Of a stretch of DNA of 64,000 nt, positions 51,501 to 55,540 are shown in pieces. Positions within the stretch are counted from its first letter, which is position 1; every line of letters starts with the position of its first letter. The stretch is from assembly GCA_033980235.1 (NCBI GenBank), contig CM067072.1, positions 32,525,759 to 32,589,758 of the forward strand, read 5' to 3'. This stretch comes from Diadema setosum. Lineage: Eukaryota; Echinodermata; Echinoidea; Diadematoida; Diadematidae. The translations under genes were made by a program, and so were the position numbers. The notes under the pieces are model-generated. The model was not told where the DNA came from. It saw only the letters and a list, made by a program, of their open reading frames with translations, and did no database searches.

Positions 51501-54422
51501 CACTGTTCTTGGGGCAACCAACCTTCCCAAGCAGGACCACTTTGGAGGAGGTATAGAGGGGGAGGACTATGGGAAGAGACACAAGATAGATAGATAGATA
51601 GATACATACATACATACATACATACATATATCATGTACATAGATAGATACATAATGTAGATAGATAGATACATACTGTATACATACATATGTGCGTACCA
51701 CACAAAGATAAATAAATAGATAGATATATTTAGGTAGATAGATAGATAAATAGACATGTAGATCTGGTAGATAAACAGGTGGGTTAATACAGTTGTAGGT
51801 AGGTAGATATTCAGGTAGTTTGATAGATAAGAAAGATAAGGTAGGTATTTGAACAGGGAGATATCTTGTAAGTTTTGCTTATGATGAGGGATACAGGGAA
51901 AGGGTGTGGGAAGTGAATGCAGTAGGTGCATGAAGGTAGATATTTCATATACATATATATTTAAATACATATGGAGTTGTAGAATGTAATATAATATCTG
52001 TAGATAAATGAATAGGTACTAGTAATAGGTTGGTAGGTAGTAAGATTGACCAATTGATAGCTAGATGTGAAGGAAATAAAATGATTACGATTGAAAAACA
52101 ATTTGGGAAAAGTAAGAAGTGATCTTTAATTTCCTTTTGCTTTGCAGAGGTAAAGCTAATATGCCATATGGCTAGAGTAATCCATTAAAAACTCTTTGTT
52201 TTTGTGGGGGGGTTTTTTGTGTGTAAGTGTATGATAAACACATAGATACGTACATGTACATGGAATTTCTAAAGAACCTCTGAAATCCGTATGAATTAGT
52301 ACTTCAAGATCAGTGCACATATTTTGACAGAATTGCAAAAAGAAACCAAATTCTACTCATGTTTATTGCAGGCAATGGCATGTCAAATTGGACTTACTAG
52401 TTGTAGTAATAATATTGTTGGTTGAACCAATACAAACACGCACACAAAAAAAAAAACAACAACAAATAAACAAGAGATAAGAGATTGAATTCTGGTGTCA
52501 TTGGTACCTGTCTTCCACGCAGGAGCTGACCCCTATGTGTACATCAAGTGTGAGGGGAAGACGGCCAAATCACGCGTACAGGAGAATACTCTCAACCCAG
52601 AGTTCAAATACAACGCCATCTTCTACCGGCGAAAAGCACAGCAGCCCATCGTCATTGAGGTGAGTGGTCTGTTTCGGCACTTGTCCCCTCTTTTCGTACC
52701 TTACAGCAGATTTTTGGTTAGGTTGCCATTACATTGGGAACAGGGTCAGTGTGTTCAAATAGAAATAAAAAATAAAAAAATAAATATGTGTAATCATAAT
52801 GAATGACAAATCAGCATCACATACACCATACCTCTGTGATTCTTGAACAGATTCTAGCTGCATTAACCCTATTCTAACTGGGCTATTTGAGACCAAGTTT
52901 TTACTGGGGGGGGGTCAATTTGACCCCCCCTTCAGATCTCGGCCGCCGATCGCGCGATCGCCGCAAAATTTTGCCTGAACATAGAGCCGGATGTCAACTA
53001 CAAGATTACATGGTCATACAATAGAAAAATTTTGATTTCATATTTTTTAATAAATTAATTATGCAAATTAACGCATGAAATCATATTTTCACCTATAACT
53101 CCATCAAAAAGACTGAAGGATTATTAAATTTTTGTGTCAGAGTTCCTCAAGACACATCAAACAATTTTCTAGTAAAAAAATAGCGCAATCAAAATCATTT
53201 TCTTTTGTTTTTTATTGTTTTGTTAATTTCTTATGTATTTTATTGTTTTTTCGATCTTTTGTTTTCTATTGTTTTTTTGCCAAAATTTGTTGTAGGCACT
53301 TTTTCAAGCTTATCCACATTAGAATTGATTTATTTCAATGGTTAAAAGTTGAAATAATCTAATTTATATCAATTAAACAAAAAAACACAGTTTGCATTGG
53401 TTTTGCACACGAAATCATGAATTTGAGCGTTTTTCGGGTTGACATGCATATGCAAAACATTGCATAACTTCAGAACGGTGTACCCGGACGTCGCAAATTT
53501 GGTCTCAAAATATGCGGGAGACTCGAATGAAAAAAGTCATGAAACGACGCGGCAAAATCTTTGCGCGTTGCGGAATCATGGCGCGAAACGTCGAGGGGGG
53601 GGTCAATTTGACCCCCCCCCAGTTAGAATAGGGTTAAAGGGATGGTATATAGTTTTGGCTGAGATGGGGATTCAGGTTTAAACTGTGTACAAAATAATTA
53701 GTAACCACTTTGGAAAAATTAAAGGTTTTAAAATGTCTGAGGTGTCTACAAACAAAGTAAAAAACAAAGTGGTCCTAGAAAAAGGTGGGACCCACAAATT
53801 CAAAAAGGTGGCGGTAACTGTTGGGGTATAGCATCGAATCAGCTGTATACGTAGCTGTGTTGTAACAATAACAACTGCTATCTGTGAGAGGACAGAAGCA
53901 CTCTGAAATTCAATCAGTGCTGAGCTGTGTTTATGTAACATGATCACAGTTAGTAGCAGTCCTGTAGCGTCTGGTCAGTAGTGATCCCTACACTTTCAGG
54001 GGCATCGTTCTCCTGGGGCCCGTTTCATAAAACTTGTCATCAGTGACATGTTGTCATAGATGTGACAAGCTACTCCTTGCATCTGACTGGCTGAGAGCAA
54101 ATTTGTCATAGAAATGTGGCAGTTGTCACTGATGACAAGTTTTATGAAATGGGCCCCTGGTTGTGACTGTACGATGACTGAAGTTAGGAAAGTGATCACT
54201 AATAGCGGATGCCTTCCCTTCGTCCATCTCTGCTTGTAGGTGTGGAACCATAACGTTGTCAAGGACACCTTCATGGGCCAGGCCATCTTCATGGCCCAGA
54301 ACAAGGGACAGCCCGAGAACAACGTGGCCGTCCTCAAGAAGAGAGGCCGCGACTCGGAGGATGCCGCAGGAGGCAACATCTCTGTTGTCATAACAACCAC
54401 AGATGACCTGAGGTCTCTGTAG
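3500..54422 (+). CDS. CAPN5: Calpain-5-like cysteine protease, 12 coding exons, 645 aa
   Basis: Join of 3500-3673, 10472-10603, 16659-16867, 20449-20641, 23285-23481, 23948-24025, 44405-44600, 48451-48564, 50606-50802, 51423-51550, 52523-52659, 54240-54422. All introns are GT..AG and all phases agree, giving 1938 nt with stop. The product is a calcium-dependent intracellular cysteine protease of the calpain-5/TRA-3 type, which trims target proteins rather than degrading them. Domains: protease core at about residues 26-347 (Cys84 in QGQLGNCWF, His255 in KGHAYG, Asn288 in RNPWGE), domain III at about 348-500, C2 domain at about 503-625. There is no EF-hand domain, which separates this type from classical calpains. 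The length matches vertebrate CAPN5 (about 640 aa), and the intact Cys argues against the inactive CAPN6 type. The start fits the family: QNY and LFEDP follow about 15 and 30 residues in. Introns carry many transposons and intron 6 is 20.4 kb. The paralogue within the CAPN5/6 group is less certain than the family. Confidence 0.96.
5760..5985. promoter_or_regulatory. CpG-rich patch with CRE and E-box words (possible enhancer)
   Basis: In an AT-rich intron this patch has many CG dinucleotides, a CACGTG at 5775-5780 and a full TGACGTCA at 5820-5827. It could be an enhancer or alternative promoter in intron 1, or just another repeat; no initiator or TATA box is convincing. Confidence 0.25.
6012..6188. 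mobile_element. Short MITE, 177 bp
   Basis: The 17-bp ends ACAAATGATGCACAGGA (6012-6028) and its reverse complement (6172-6188) enclose a largely palindromic interior that pairs over GTTAGTGGAG / CTCCACTAAC. A related end occurs at 41248. Non-coding. Confidence 0.65.
6361..7077. mobile_element. MITE of TGTGACC family, 717 bp
   Basis: Arms at 6361-6394 and 7044-7077 are 34 bp with one mismatch, beginning TGTGACCCGC and reaching AAAGTCG. The interior is non-coding and CpG-rich near 6640-6830. The end motif is related to the element at 7923-8612, but the middles of the arms differ. Confidence 0.75.
7096..7506 (+). other. Open frame of 136 codons, unrecognised
   Basis: An open frame directly after a MITE. 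I recognise no domain, and the opposite strand is open over much of the same stretch (7198-7533). No splice context or polyA signal supports it. It is kept only as a note; chance is the likelier cause. Confidence 0.12.
7923..8612. mobile_element. MITE of TGTGACC family, TA-flanked, 690 bp
   Basis: TA precedes and follows ends that read TGTGACCCTGCACCTCAAAA and TTTTGAGGTGCATGGTCACA; the arms run to AAAGTCG / CGACTTTA (about 33 bp). A TA target fits Tc1/mariner-type mobilisation. A diverged copy lies at about 46690-48310, split by another insert. Confidence 0.75.
8781..9052 (+). mobile_element. tRNA-like insert between 12-bp direct repeats
   Basis: GCAGATCTAGAT at 8781-8792 and 9041-9052 bracket 248 bp that contain a tRNA-like body at about 8869-8937. 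Polymerase III A box TGGTCTAGTGG (8874-8884) and B box GGTTCGAATCC (8918-8928) are perfect. The T arm pairs (GTAGG/CCTAC), but the acceptor stem is imperfect and the anticodon loop lacks the usual T33. A tRNA-derived SINE or tRNA pseudogene fits better than a working tRNA. The 75 bp before the tRNA part is unusual for a SINE. Confidence 0.5.
9908..10047. repeat. T-rich simple repeat (ATTT)n
   Basis: About 130 bases of TTTTA/TTTA units followed by a run of T and then G. Confidence 0.85.
10472..10603 (+). CDS. CAPN5: CAPN5 coding exon 2 (residues 59-102), catalytic Cys
   Basis: Acceptor ctgcag before 10472, donor gtatgt at 10604, phase 0 at both ends. It encodes the active-site helix region: [15 protein letters not shown] contains the nucleophile Cys84 followed by Trp. 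The DG before it and the ELWEK end match calpain core domain PC1. Confidence 0.95.
12646..13010 (+). mobile_element. tRNA-derived SINE
   Basis: A tRNA-like head at 12646-12714 (GTCCA and TGGAC ends pair) has A box TGGCTCAGTCG (12660-12670) and B box GGTTCGAACCC (12694-12704). About 280 bp of tRNA-unrelated body follows, including GCACGTAAAAGATTCCGC, and it ends in an (AAAC)n tail at about 12996-13011. This head-body-tail layout is that of an invertebrate SINE moved by a LINE partner. Clear target duplications were not found. Confidence 0.75.
14209..15587. mobile_element. pogo/Tigger-like non-autonomous element
   Basis: TA (14207-14208), then CAGTTAAACTCG; at the other end CGAGTTTAACTG, then TA (15588-15589). 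CCTAAGTCGA words repeat inside both ends. CAG ends and a TA target fit the pogo branch of Tc1/mariner. No transposase frame remains, and another element sits inside at 14561-14943. Confidence 0.7.
14561..14943. mobile_element. Nested TTAA-flanked hairpin MITE, 383 bp
   Basis: TTAA at 14557-14560 and 14944-14947. The arms start AGGGACTGTACAGT and AGGGTGTGTACAGT and continue CTGGTTGAGGTG, about 33 bp with four mismatches. An inner stem pairs GGCCGAGATATCC with GGATATCTCGGCC. It lies inside the pogo-like element, so it is younger. Confidence 0.7.
16659..16867 (+). CDS. CAPN5: CAPN5 coding exon 3 (residues 103-172)
   Basis: Acceptor tgtag before 16659. The donor gtaagc starts at 16868, so the last codon AA|G is split and finished by exon 4. 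It encodes [23 protein letters not shown] and [14 protein letters not shown], standard calpain protease-core blocks. Confidence 0.95.
16988..17846 (+). mobile_element. Pearl/helentron-like tandem-core element P1
   Basis: Subterminal inverted repeats at 16988-17005 and 17802-17819 (18 bp, one mismatch; GTTATACCCC...). The 5' part folds as TATACCCC (16990-16997), inner stem CAAAC-GAA-GTTTG, GGGGTATA (17017-17024). Then come a CGGTCGGG microsatellite (17036-17096) and four core units of about 150-170 bp, each with GTTGCCAT.GTAAC. Near the 3' end is the hairpin GTTGC-TGCA-GCGAC, then ATTTCTAGTT. This matches oyster pearl elements and HINEs, non-autonomous helentron relatives. Confidence 0.7.
18201..19476 (+). 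mobile_element. Pearl/helentron-like tandem-core element P2
   Basis: Subterminal repeats TATGCCTCCGCCA at 18201-18213 and its complement at 19437-19449. The 5' fold is ATGCCTCCG, inner CCAC-GAA-GTGG, CGGAGGCAT (18225-18233). A (TCCG)n block follows at 18248-18332, then cores with a 145-149 bp period carrying repeated AAAGGTCAAAAGGTCA. The 3' hairpin GTCGC-CAAA-GCGAC (19453-19466) is followed by ATTTCTAGTT, the same tail as P1. The microsatellite is open in several frames, but this is not coding. Confidence 0.75.
20057..20375. mobile_element. Long-armed MITE close to exon 4
   Basis: Arms pair from GGTGAGAATGATAAG (about 20059) inwards through GGCGGTACAATTG, with the partner ending at about 20375. 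The loop region is near 20170-20270. The element ends about 74 bp before exon 4, so it borders the acceptor region. Confidence 0.65.
20449..20641 (+). CDS. CAPN5: CAPN5 coding exon 4 (residues 172-236)
   Basis: Acceptor gttgcag before 20449, donor gtatgt at 20642. It encodes [20 protein letters not shown] then [10 protein letters not shown], and the linker that ends in LMSASIK, which joins PC1 to PC2. [14 protein letters not shown] is shared with vertebrate CAPN5 and CAPN6. A MITE ends about 74 bases upstream. Confidence 0.95.
21518..21596. repeat. (TTGA)n microsatellite
   Basis: About 19 units of ATTG/TTGA with one interruption near the end. Confidence 0.95.
22699..22872. mobile_element. 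GGGCCCCGTTGC-type MITE, 3' end decayed
   Basis: Starts GGGCCCCGTTGCAAGAAA and ends TTTCTAGCAACGG, with internal paired words (TTGCAATCAATTGC, CAATCAGTTGCAA) and ATTGGCT repeats. The last few bases of the right arm are missing or mutated. Confidence 0.55.
23285..23481 (+). CDS. CAPN5: CAPN5 coding exon 5 (residues 237-302), catalytic His and Asn
   Basis: Acceptor tcaacag before 23285, donor gtaagc at 23482, ending two bases into a codon. [11 protein letters not shown] holds His255 and [11 protein letters not shown] holds Asn288. With Cys84 the catalytic triad is complete, so an active enzyme is expected. Confidence 0.96.
23482..23947 (+). other. CAPN5: CAPN5 intron 5
   Basis: 466 bp between GTAAGC and a T-rich tract before TTTTAAG. 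No repeat or other feature seen. Confidence 0.85.
23948..24025 (+). CDS. CAPN5: CAPN5 coding exon 6 (residues 302-328)
   Basis: A 78-bp exon after the acceptor ttttaag, with donor gtaagc at 24026. It encodes [17 protein letters not shown] and VNEDDGEFW, the end of the protease core. The final Trp codon TG|G is completed 20.4 kb away by exon 7. Confidence 0.93.
25055..26890 (+). repeat. 29-bp palindromic satellite, left array
   Basis: About 63 units. Each holds a 10-bp stem CCAGGTTCGC, a short A-rich loop and GCGAACCTGG, joined by CCG or variants such as CTGCAAGG. Two variants recur at intervals (GCCAAGCCAAAAAGCG, and GCGAAACCTGCCTGCAAGG at about 25841, 25988 and 26520), showing higher-order duplication of blocks. 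No stop codon occurs in any of six frames of the unit. Confidence 0.95.
27731..27893. mobile_element. CAGGGCTG-ended MITE, copy 1 (in left arm)
   Basis: Starts CAGGGCTGTCAAC and ends GTTGGCAGCCCTG (12 of 13 pair). The right arm near 35170-35210 lacks it, showing an empty site. CAGGG ends fit the hAT type. Confidence 0.7.
28829..28976. mobile_element. CAGGGCTG-ended MITE, copy 2 (in left arm)
   Basis: Same family as 27731-27893 (GAAACTAGT.GAGAGTGAGACTC, AATAGGCCAATGCTATAA). The 3' end is decayed. The right arm at about 34230-34260 reads through without it. Confidence 0.6.
28977..29290. repeat. Long hairpin inside the left arm
   Basis: CAGTGGGAATGCTG (28985) pairs with CAGCATTCCCACTG (about 29266-29279), and inner CAAGTAATGTGCAG (29109) pairs with CTGCACATTACTTG (about 29169). 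In the right arm (34150-34250) the same stem is present but its centre is missing. Confidence 0.75.
30085..30250. mobile_element. Decayed GGGCCC..TTTCAT MITE
   Basis: Resembles the intact copy at 54015-54157: GGGCCCTTTTCATGAAACTTG at the left, CAAATTTGTCACAGAAATGTGG inside, AACAAGTTTTGA at the right. The ends no longer pair well. Confidence 0.45.
30529..30833. mobile_element. Small hAT-like element rich in CTCCCG, 305 bp
   Basis: Perfect 11-bp ends CAGAGACTCCA / TGGAGTCTCTG, flanked on both sides by GGTAAG (the match extends to TGGGTAAG if the last bases are shared). CTCCCG or CGGGAG occurs about eight times inside. Non-coding; it lies in the centre of the foldback element. Confidence 0.65.
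31485..31950 (+). repeat. Direct duplication of a CCCCACC unit
   Basis: Two copies of about 125-140 bp (about 31502-31625 and 31806-31947) share CACTGCGTGT..GTCTGTACTAATA, GTGAATTCAGCCCCACC, GGCGTTCATCAGTAG and GGCGGTGGGGCT. The second is slightly expanded. Confidence 0.65.
35393..38157. other. Segment present only in the right arm
   Basis: The left arm runs from the partner of 38158 straight to the partner of 35392 (junction near 27512-27520), so 2.76 kb is either an insertion here or a deletion in the left arm. It holds a cluster of ACAGACGTAC-type words (35842, 36011, 36198, 36216, 36238). No terminal repeats or coding frame seen. Confidence 0.6.
38807..39590 (-). repeat. 29-bp palindromic satellite, right array
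   Basis: About 27 units of the same satellite in reverse orientation (AGGTTCGCTTTTTGGCGAACC). It is less than half the length of the left array and lacks the AAGCCAAAAAG variant, so the two arrays have changed length separately. Confidence 0.95.
40753..40843. mobile_element. TTAA-flanked mini-element, copy 2
   Basis: TTAA at 40753-40756 and 40840-40843; 83 bp between, starting CCCGTTGAGGACGAG and ending CTACGGG. It includes the CGAGTATACTCG palindrome. Same family as 2455-2555. Confidence 0.7.
41248..42182. mobile_element. Outer MITE split by a piggyBac-like MITE
   Basis: Left end CAAATGATGCACAGG...GAGAACTGGATGC.CGAGTTTAACTTTGG pairs imperfectly with the right end at 42100-42182. Its end resembles the MITE at 6012. 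The element 41313-42086 lies inside it. Confidence 0.6.
41313..42086 (+). mobile_element. piggyBac-like MITE with perfect 16-bp ends, copy 1
   Basis: TTAA at 41313-41316 and 42083-42086; ends CCCTAAAAAGACTGGG (41317-41332) and exact complement (42067-42082); 766 bp between the TTAAs. G/C runs with a GGCCTAAAAGGCC palindrome lie just inside each end. The interior is homologous to 52867-53633 in the opposite orientation. Confidence 0.85.
43032..43833. mobile_element. GGCCGTGTCACACC element, copy 1
   Basis: Perfect 19-bp ends TAAAGGCCGTGTCACACCA (43032-43050) and complement (43815-43833). The interior is CpG-rich with internal GTGTGACAGGGCCT sub-ends. Such GGCC(C/G)TGTCACACC ends are widespread in marine invertebrates, and Harbinger-type mobilisation is possible. 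No transposase. Confidence 0.75.
44405..44600 (+). CDS. CAPN5: CAPN5 coding exon 7 (residues 328-393)
   Basis: Acceptor ctccag before 44405, donor gtatgt at 44601. It completes the split Trp (FW then [13 protein letters not shown]), then encodes the start of domain III with [18 protein letters not shown], close to the vertebrate CAPN5 block. Phase and sequence prove it continues exon 6 across the intron that holds the foldback element. Confidence 0.94.
44857..46276. mobile_element. GGCCGTGTCACACC element, copy 2, longer
   Basis: Left end TAAAGGCCGTGTCACACCAG (44857), right end GTGTGACACCGCCTTA (to 46276). Its right 60 bp matches the left part of copy 1 inverted. It carries an extra interior with a 71-codon frame (45362-45577) and a second internal end CCTGTCACACCAGC near 45020. 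Confidence 0.7.
45362..45577 (+). pseudogene. 71-codon open frame inside a mobile element
   Basis: A basic start ([15 protein letters not shown]) and an acidic, Gln-rich remainder. I recognise no family. It may be a captured exon piece or a trace of the accessory protein of the parent transposon; chance cannot be excluded. Confidence 0.2.
46690..48310. mobile_element. TGTGACC-family MITE interrupted by P3
   Basis: 46700-47345 matches the element 7923-8612 in reverse (AAATATTGGAAAGA-type, AGCACGGCTTAGTAAAGAT, AAAATTCATGTCTGGTGACTTTT). The missing end GTTTTGTGATGCAGAGTCACATA reappears at about 48287-48309, after P3. The far left end is decayed. Confidence 0.6.
47347..48283 (+). mobile_element. 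Pearl/helentron-like tandem-core element P3
   Basis: Subterminal TGTCCCCGCCG (47347-47357) and complement (48236-48246). The 5' fold is GTCCCC, inner CGAAC-GA-GTTCG, GGGGAC (47372-47377). A GTGTCCGT-type block comes next, then about five cores of 142-161 bp with GACCTTTGACCTT and CTACTCCTTCGCCATTT. 3' hairpin TTACGC-ACC-GCGTAA (48251-48265). It sits inside the end of a MITE, so it is the younger of the two. Confidence 0.75.
48451..48564 (+). CDS. CAPN5: CAPN5 coding exon 8 (residues 394-431)
   Basis: C-rich tract and acceptor ctag before 48451, donor gtgagt at 48565, phase 0. It encodes [19 protein letters not shown] and TIGFYVME, beta strands of domain III. Confidence 0.9.
48565..50605 (+). 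other. CAPN5: CAPN5 intron 8
   Basis: 2.0 kb. It holds one end of a TTAA mini-element (49063-about 49140; starts CCCTTGAAGACTAGTC, right TTAA lost). A CpG-richer stretch lies at 49440-49770; nothing else recognised. Confidence 0.8.
50606..50802 (+). CDS. CAPN5: CAPN5 coding exon 9 (residues 432-497)
   Basis: Acceptor ttgacag before 50606, donor gtaagt at 50803, split last codon. It encodes [28 protein letters not shown] and the domain III end IIVPTTFEP...LMLRVFSD, strongly like vertebrate CAPN5. Confidence 0.94.
50803..51422 (+). other. CAPN5: CAPN5 intron 9
   Basis: 620 bp, AT-rich, with a short ATCATT/ATCACC repeat near 51100-51145. No other feature. Confidence 0.85.
51423..51550 (+). CDS. 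CAPN5: CAPN5 coding exon 10 (residues 497-540), start of C2 domain
   Basis: Acceptor gcttcag before 51423. The donor gtatag at 51551 leaves one base of the next codon. It encodes the linker and first C2 strand, [23 protein letters not shown] repeat field begins only about 36 bases past the donor. The donor is weaker than the others, but it is the one that keeps frame with exon 11. Confidence 0.88.
51551..52522 (+). other. CAPN5: CAPN5 intron 10
   Basis: 972 bp. The first 400 bp is a decaying tetranucleotide field; no other feature. Confidence 0.85.
51587..51850. repeat. GATA/CATA microsatellite field
   Basis: Runs of GATAGATA, CATACATA and GTAGGTAG with interruptions, beginning about 36 bp after the exon 10 donor. 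Confidence 0.9.
52523..52659 (+). CDS. CAPN5: CAPN5 coding exon 11 (residues 540-585), C2 domain
   Basis: Acceptor cacgcag before 52523, donor gtgagt at 52660. It encodes [37 protein letters not shown] and PIVIE, a typical C2 block (DPYV..., NP.F). C2 domains of this type bind membranes or calcium. Confidence 0.94.
52863..53637 (-). mobile_element. piggyBac-like MITE with perfect 16-bp ends, copy 2
   Basis: TTAA at 52863-52866 and 53634-53637; ends CCCTATTCTAACTGGG (52867-52882) and exact complement (53618-53633); 767 bp between. Inside each end is GGTCAATTTGACC with G/C runs. The interior (for example GCATAACTTCAGAACGG, CGCAAATTTGGT) matches copy 1 inverted, with clear divergence. Confidence 0.85.
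54015..54157. mobile_element. GGGGCCC..TTTCATAAAACTTG MITE, 143 bp
   Basis: 34-bp arms (54015-54048 and 54124-54157), one mismatch, with GACAAGTTTTATGAAA visible. It ends 82 bp before exon 12. Same family as 30085-30250. Confidence 0.75.
54240..54422 (+). CDS. CAPN5: CAPN5 coding exon 12 (residues 586-645) and stop
   Basis: Acceptor cttgtag before 54240, TAG stop at 54420-54422. It encodes [17 protein letters not shown], the last C2 strands, then a polar tail ending TTDDLRSL. The end is similar in length to vertebrate CAPN5. Confidence 0.94.
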   Translation: MWNHNVVKDTFMGQAIFMAQNKGQPENNVAVLKKRGRDSEDAAGGNISVVITTTDDLRSL

Positions 54423-55540
54423 AGGGCATCCTAAGCTTTCGGAGAAGAAAATTCCGGAAGCACGGAGAGGACTGTTTTGACCAAATAGTTTTCTCGTGAT
54501 GAAGAGTAAAGATTCAGGAATCAGAATACTTGCCTTGGTAAAGAGAGAGAAAGAGAGAGAGAGAAGGATGGATTGATACAATATGAGTGATTTTGATAAA
54601 TATTTTGTTCATTCGAAGGTTTTTATCATCTGCAGTAAAACTTGGATTTTGTGGCAATTGAAAAAAAAGGCAAAACAAAATGGATATCCGTCAATCTTGA
54701 GCAAATACTTTTAAACTGCTACCCCTTGCAGAAGATGCATGAGTTGTATGTTTCATCTAAGTCTCGATAATGGTTTGTGAAATTTGATATTGAGGGATTT
54801 GCCAACAGGGACCAACAAGTGGCAGTTTTGAAATAAATCAGGTTTTTGTAGTCATCATCCAGTGCAAGTGTCACACGGCTCAATGTGGTACAAGTAACTT
54901 GTTGTGCAAATCATACCATAAAACATGATGACATAGAACTGAATGGCTCTTTGATACTAAAATGAGTGTCATGTAAATGTAGGCACCATGATGCTTCTTA
55001 ATTCTTACATGTTGTAAAAATGACCAAAGTACAAAAATACAAAGTGACCAAAATACCTTGATTTTTTTTTTTTTTTTTTAATGCGGGAAATGAAGTGGGA
55101 GCCAGTAAAAAAAAAAAGTCACTGTATTTGTGCTTTGTAGTAAAATGCATGTTTTGTTAATTTCTGTTTTTCCCTGACTTACAAAATATGATATTTGTTG
55201 CATAGGCTTTGTAAATGCATTAAATATTTTTATTAAATGCATTTACAATCTATTTTGCGGGTCACGGTTGAATGAAAACAAACATTTTTTTTTCTTTCCA
55301 TTTCGTATTCTTTCTTCATAGAGGGTAGAAATTTGATTAGATTACTCAATTCATCATTTTCTTATTTTTATCACCTGAAATATATATTATATATTTCACA
55401 TGGTGCACATTCTTCATTCCAGAGAACTGCTTACCTCCTTTCTCTCTCTCTCTCTCTCTTTCTCTTTCTCTCTCCCTTTCCCTTTGTGCAGCTAAATGTC
55501 TTTTTATCTGTGAAATAATAAACTTCAACGTTTATGCATA
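54423..55540 (+). other. CAPN5: Probable CAPN5 3' UTR with polyadenylation signals
   Basis: The sequence after the stop has no recognisable coding potential. AATAAA occurs at 54832-54837 and again at 55517-55522, either of which could end the transcript. A TC microsatellite lies at 55437-55476. The real 3' end cannot be fixed by reading. Confidence 0.45.

Larger units (their letters stand above)
52660..54239 (+). other. CAPN5: CAPN5 intron 11
   Basis: 1.6 kb, nearly half of it the piggyBac-like MITE 52863-53637, then the MITE 54015-54157. A lone AGGGATGG...GCTGAGATGGGGATTCAGG end follows at 53637, like one arm of the 14561 family. Confidence 0.85.

Noticed and set aside
3500..54422. Classical calpain (CAPN1/2) or inactive CAPN6
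   Set aside because: A C-terminal C2 domain replaces EF hands, and the catalytic Cys84 is present.
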